Shown here piece after piece: positions 7,117 through 9,323 of a DNA stretch of 9,323 bases. The DNA lies in the NCBI GenBank assembly GCA_002937555.1, contig PTKB01000093.1:1-9323 (forward strand). The letters run 5' to 3'. Numbering within the stretch: the first letter of the stretch is position 1; the number at the start of each line of letters is the position of its first letter. The notes under the pieces were generated by a model that worked only from the letters and a program-made list of their open reading frames with translations, ran no database searches and was not told where the DNA came from. Position numbers and translations under genes: made by a program. The stretch is from Alphaproteobacteria bacterium MarineAlpha10_Bin2. Its GTDB lineage: Bacteria > Pseudomonadota > Alphaproteobacteria > UBA828.

Positions 7117-7138
7117 GCGCGAGCGAACGCCGTTAGCC
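7111..7138. terminator. Short inverted repeat across the secA and accA stop codons, possible terminator
   Basis: GGCTAA (7111-7116, the last Gly codon and stop of secA) and TTAGCC (7133-7138, which reads GGC TAA for accA on the other strand) form a 6-bp stem. An inner GCG/CGC pairing (7117-7119 with 7128-7130) could extend it past a 2-nt bulge, leaving an 8-nt loop. On the plus strand a run of five T (7147-7151) follows 8 nt after the stem; the minus strand has no U-tract. The symmetry may simply reflect both proteins ending in Leu-Gly-stop, so termination activity is uncertain. Confidence 0.35.
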
Positions 7139-8089
7139 GAGACCGATTTTTCCGATCTCGAGGAATTTTTCGCGCCGCTTGGAGCGCAGTTCCGCGCCGC
7201 TCAACGGCTTCAATTCATCGAGCGCTTTTTCCAGCGCATCGCCCAGCGAAGCGATCGCGGCTTCCGGCGAGCGGTGGGCGCCGCCGACGGGCTCGGCGAC
7301 GATTTCATCGACCACCGCCATTTTTAGCAAATCCTGCGCCGTCATTTTTAGCGCGCCCGCCGCTTCTTGGGCATGTTCCGAATCGCGCCACAATATGGCG
7401 GCGCAGCCTTCCGGCGTGATCACCGAATAGGTCGCGTGCTCGAGCATCAGGACGCGGTTCGCTACCGCCAGCGCAATGGCGCCGCCGGAGCCGCCCTCGC
7501 CGATAATGGCGCTGACGATGGGGGTGCGGAGATCGAGGCAGGTTTCGATACTGCGGGCGATGGCTTCGGCCTGGCCGCGCTCCTCGGCGCCGACGCCAGG
7601 ATAGGCGCCCGGCGTATCGACCAAGGTCACGACCGGCAGCGAAAACCGTTCCGCCATCCGCATCAGGCGCATCGCCTTGCGATAGCCTTCCGGGTTGGCC
7701 ATGCCGAAATTGTGGCGCAGCCGGCCTTCCGTATCGGCGCCTTTCTCGTGACCGATCACCATCAGCGAACGTCCGCGGAAACGCCCCAGCCCGCCGATGA
7801 TGGCGCGGTCTTCCGAGAAGTTGCGGTCGCCGGCGAGCGGCGTGAAATCCTCGATAAGCGCGCTGACATAATCGGTAAAGTGCGGGCGCAGTTGATGGCG
7901 CGCCACAAGCGCCTTCTGCCACGGCGACAGGCGGCTATAGGTTTGCCGCAAGATGCGGTCGACACGGCTCTGAAGGCGGGACACCTCTTCGAGGATATTC
8001 ACGCCGCTGCCGTCGCTTAAATGACGCAGTTCGTGAATCTTGCCCTCGATTTCGGCGATCGGTTTCTCGAAATCCAAGTAGCTGCTCAT
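7133..8089 (-). CDS. accA: Acetyl-CoA carboxylase carboxyltransferase subunit alpha
   Basis: AccA pairs with AccD to transfer carboxyl from carboxybiotin to acetyl-CoA, forming malonyl-CoA for fatty-acid synthesis. From this start the protein has 318 residues, nearly the E. coli length (319). It begins MSSYLDFEKPIAEIEGKI, as the family does. Carboxyltransferase signatures follow: RHQLRPHFTDY (64-74), GHEKGADTEGRLRHNFGM (113-130), TLVDTPGAYPGVGAEERGQ (155-173), GEGGSGGAIAL (197-207; oxyanion glycines) and VITPEGCAAILWRD (223-236). An in-frame ATG at 8131 would add 14 residues (MADENGTDDDNIPT) and start 4 nt after the xerD stop. That suits translational coupling, but the extension is not family-like. 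Neither start has a good Shine-Dalgarno, so the N-terminus is unsettled. accA lies downstream of xerD in one operon and converges on secA; accB, accC and accD are not in the window. Confidence 0.97.
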   Translation of the reverse strand: MSSYLDFEKPIAEIEGKIHELRHLSDGSGVNILEEVSRLQSRVDRILRQTYSRLSPWQKALVARHQLRPHFTDYVSALIEDFTPLAGDRNFSEDRAIIGGLGRFRGRSLMVIGHEKGADTEGRLRHNFGMANPEGYRKAMRLMRMAERFSLPVVTLVDTPGAYPGVGAEERGQAEAIARSIETCLDLRTPIVSAIIGEGGSGGAIALAVANRVLMLEHATYSVITPEGCAAILWRDSEHAQEAAGALKMTAQDLLKMAVVDEIVAEPVGGAHRSPEAAIASLGDALEKALDELKPLSGAELRSKRREKFLEIGKIGLG

Positions 8090-8135
8090 CGTCGGTATAT
8101 TATCGTCGTCCGTTCCGTTCTCGTCGGCCATGAAA

Positions 8136-9143
8136 CTACGCCATTTTGCGTTGCCGCGCCAAGCCGGGCGATATTTCGCTCCCGGCGCCGGCCAGGGGAT
8201 GGTGATCGCGCACCACCGCTTTCAGCCTGTCATCCAATATATGGGTATAGATTTGCGTCGTGGAAATGTCCGCATGGCCTAGCATTTTCTGCACCGCCCG
8301 CAAATCGGCGCCGTTGGCCAGAAGATGACTGGCGAAGGCGTGGCGCAATACATGCGGCGAAATTTTTTCCGGCGGCAAACCGGCCTCGATCGCCAATTGC
8401 TTGAGAATTTGCGCGAATCGATGGCGCGTCAAATGTCCGCCGCGCGACGGAAATAGCCATTTTGAGCGCCCGGATTGACCAATATGGAGTTCCCTGAGCG
8501 GCAAATATTCCGCCAGTGCGGTTTCCGCCGGCTGCCCGACTGGGACGATGCGCTCTTTTCCGCCCTTGCCGCGCACCAGAATGCATTTACGCCCTTCGAC
8601 CACGTTCTCGATCGGCAACTCCACCAGTTCCGAGACGCGCAACCCGGTGGCATAGAGCAGTTCCACCAAAGCCAGCAGGCGGACGGCGTCGGCGTCGGCG
8701 CGCGGGCTGGCGGCTTTTGCCTCAACCCGGGCGCGGGCGGCGTTCAACAGGGCGGCGACTTGGTCTTCGCTGAGGATTTTGGGAAGCGGTCGGCCGAGAC
8801 GCGGCCCTTCAATGGTCGCGCAAGGGTCGTCGGCGCGCAGGTCTTCGGCCTGCATGAAGCGGTAAATTTGCCTGAGCGCGGAGAGACGACGCGCCGCCGT
8901 GCGCGGCGCCAGACCGCTCTCGGAAAGTTCCGTCAGATAGCCGCGCACCGCCGTTGCGTCGGCGCCGGCGAGATCCGATCCGCGCCGGTGTTGCGAGGCC
9001 GCGAATTGTTCGATATCCCGCCTGTAGCCGTCGACCGTATGCGCCGCCGCGCCGCGTTCGGAGAGCAGCATTTCCAAAAACAGTTCAAGCACGCGCGCAC
9101 CGTCGATCGCTCCGGGCCGCTCCGCGCCAGGCGCGGGGTCCAT
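8136..9143 (-). CDS. xerD: Tyrosine recombinase XerD
   Basis: XerD acts with XerC at the dif site to resolve chromosome dimers at division. The protein has an N-terminal SAM-like core-binding domain (about 17-102, with TVDGYRRDIEQF and LSALRQIYRFM) and a C-terminal catalytic domain. All six active residues are visible, counted from the GTG at 9146: R170 (ATGLRVSEL), K194 (VRGKGGKER), H265 and R268 (SPHVLRHAFASHLL), H291 (LGHADIS) and nucleophile Y300 (TTQIYTHI). Their spacing matches E. coli XerD. It carries a tail of about 17 residues after the usual HHPLA ending. The ATG at 9143 overlaps the upstream stop as TGATG, a coupling arrangement; the adjacent GTG at 9146 would add one residue. The stop is TAG, 4 nt before an accA ATG. 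XerD is favoured over XerC because of RFMQAEDLRADDPCATIEGP and the RPLPKILSEDQV linker. A mobile-element integrase is unlikely in this housekeeping operon. Confidence 0.93.
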   Translation of the reverse strand: MDPAPGAERPGAIDGARVLELFLEMLLSERGAAAHTVDGYRRDIEQFAASQHRRGSDLAGADATAVRGYLTELSESGLAPRTAARRLSALRQIYRFMQAEDLRADDPCATIEGPRLGRPLPKILSEDQVAALLNAARARVEAKAASPRADADAVRLLALVELLYATGLRVSELVELPIENVVEGRKCILVRGKGGKERIVPVGQPAETALAEYLPLRELHIGQSGRSKWLFPSRGGHLTRHRFAQILKQLAIEAGLPPEKISPHVLRHAFASHLLANGADLRAVQKMLGHADISTTQIYTHILDDRLKAVVRDHHPLAGAGSEISPGLARQRKMA

Positions 9144-9322
9144 CACAAACCGCCCGCCAGAGCGGCTTCGACGGCGATTGCCTGGGCGTCGCGGTCGAGA
9201 CCGACGGCGCGCAAGCCCGTGATCGTCTCGCCCAAGGTGACCAATCCGGAGTTTTCAGGTCCGCCCGCGCCCAATCCGAGCAACGCCAGCAGCACGGTCT
9301 CGGCCCCCGCTTCGCTCGCGGC
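9143..9322 (-). CDS. C-terminal fragment of an unrecognised protein upstream of xerD
   Basis: An open frame enters from the right edge and ends at a TGA that overlaps the xerD ATG (TGATG). The visible 59 residues run AASEAGAETVLLALLGLG...GLRAVGLDRDAQAIAVEAAL and end AGGL. They are Ala/Leu-rich with a heptad-like hydrophobic pattern, so probably helical, perhaps the last pair of a helical repeat array. I see no catalytic motif. Codon use is GC-rich like its neighbours. The overlap with xerD says it is the preceding gene of the xerD-accA operon; its function cannot be judged from this piece. Confidence 0.7.
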   Translation of the reverse strand, partial: AASEAGAETVLLALLGLGAGGPENSGLVTLGETITGLRAVGLDRDAQAIAVEAALAGGL

Positions 9323-9323
9323 G

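Noticed and set aside
8136..9143. xerD as the integrase of a mobile element
   Set aside because: It is embedded between co-directional housekeeping genes with start/stop overlap, matches XerD in length and catalytic spacing, and no attachment-site repeats or phage genes are nearby.

Overview
The window is a gene-dense, GC-rich stretch of bacterial chromosome carrying housekeeping genes. The proteins and the gene order (parvulin/argJ/mutT beside secA, then accA and xerD) look alphaproteobacterial, probably Rhodospirillales-like. That placement rests on remembered family resemblance and neighbourhood, not on a search. I see no mobile element, CRISPR array, tRNA, rRNA or phage signature, and no new multi-gene system.

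Layout. (1) At the left edge, on the minus strand, lies a comF-type gene cut by the window end. It carries two separate lesions: a one-base frameshift near 567 and an in-frame TAG at 72-74. (2) Diverging from it on the plus strand is a BioC/NDUFAF5-like SAM-methyltransferase-fold protein (720-1622). It converges on the next cluster, and its stop codon overlaps the mutT stop. (3) A minus-strand operon reads parvulin-type peptidyl-prolyl isomerase (4133-3264), argJ (3251-2022), mutT-like Nudix hydrolase (2041-1619). The gap between the first two is 12 nt, and the last two overlap by 20 nt. (4) The 205-nt divergent region 4134-4338 holds a good sigma-70-type promoter for secA (TTGACA-N17-TATCTC). 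A 7-bp inverted repeat brackets that promoter. (5) secA (4339-7116) is full length, with all ATPase motifs and the C-terminal zinc motif. (6) A convergent minus-strand operon follows: an unrecognised C-terminal fragment entering from the right edge, then xerD (TGATG stop/start overlap), then accA. secA and accA end 16 nt apart inside a short inverted repeat that contains both stop codons.

Together the genes cover protein export (SecA) and folding of exported proteins (the signal-peptide-bearing parvulin), arginine biosynthesis (ArgJ), nucleotide-pool cleaning (MutT), the first step of fatty-acid synthesis (AccA) and chromosome-dimer resolution (XerD). The observation most worth following up is the doubly broken comF, because every other gene in the window is intact.
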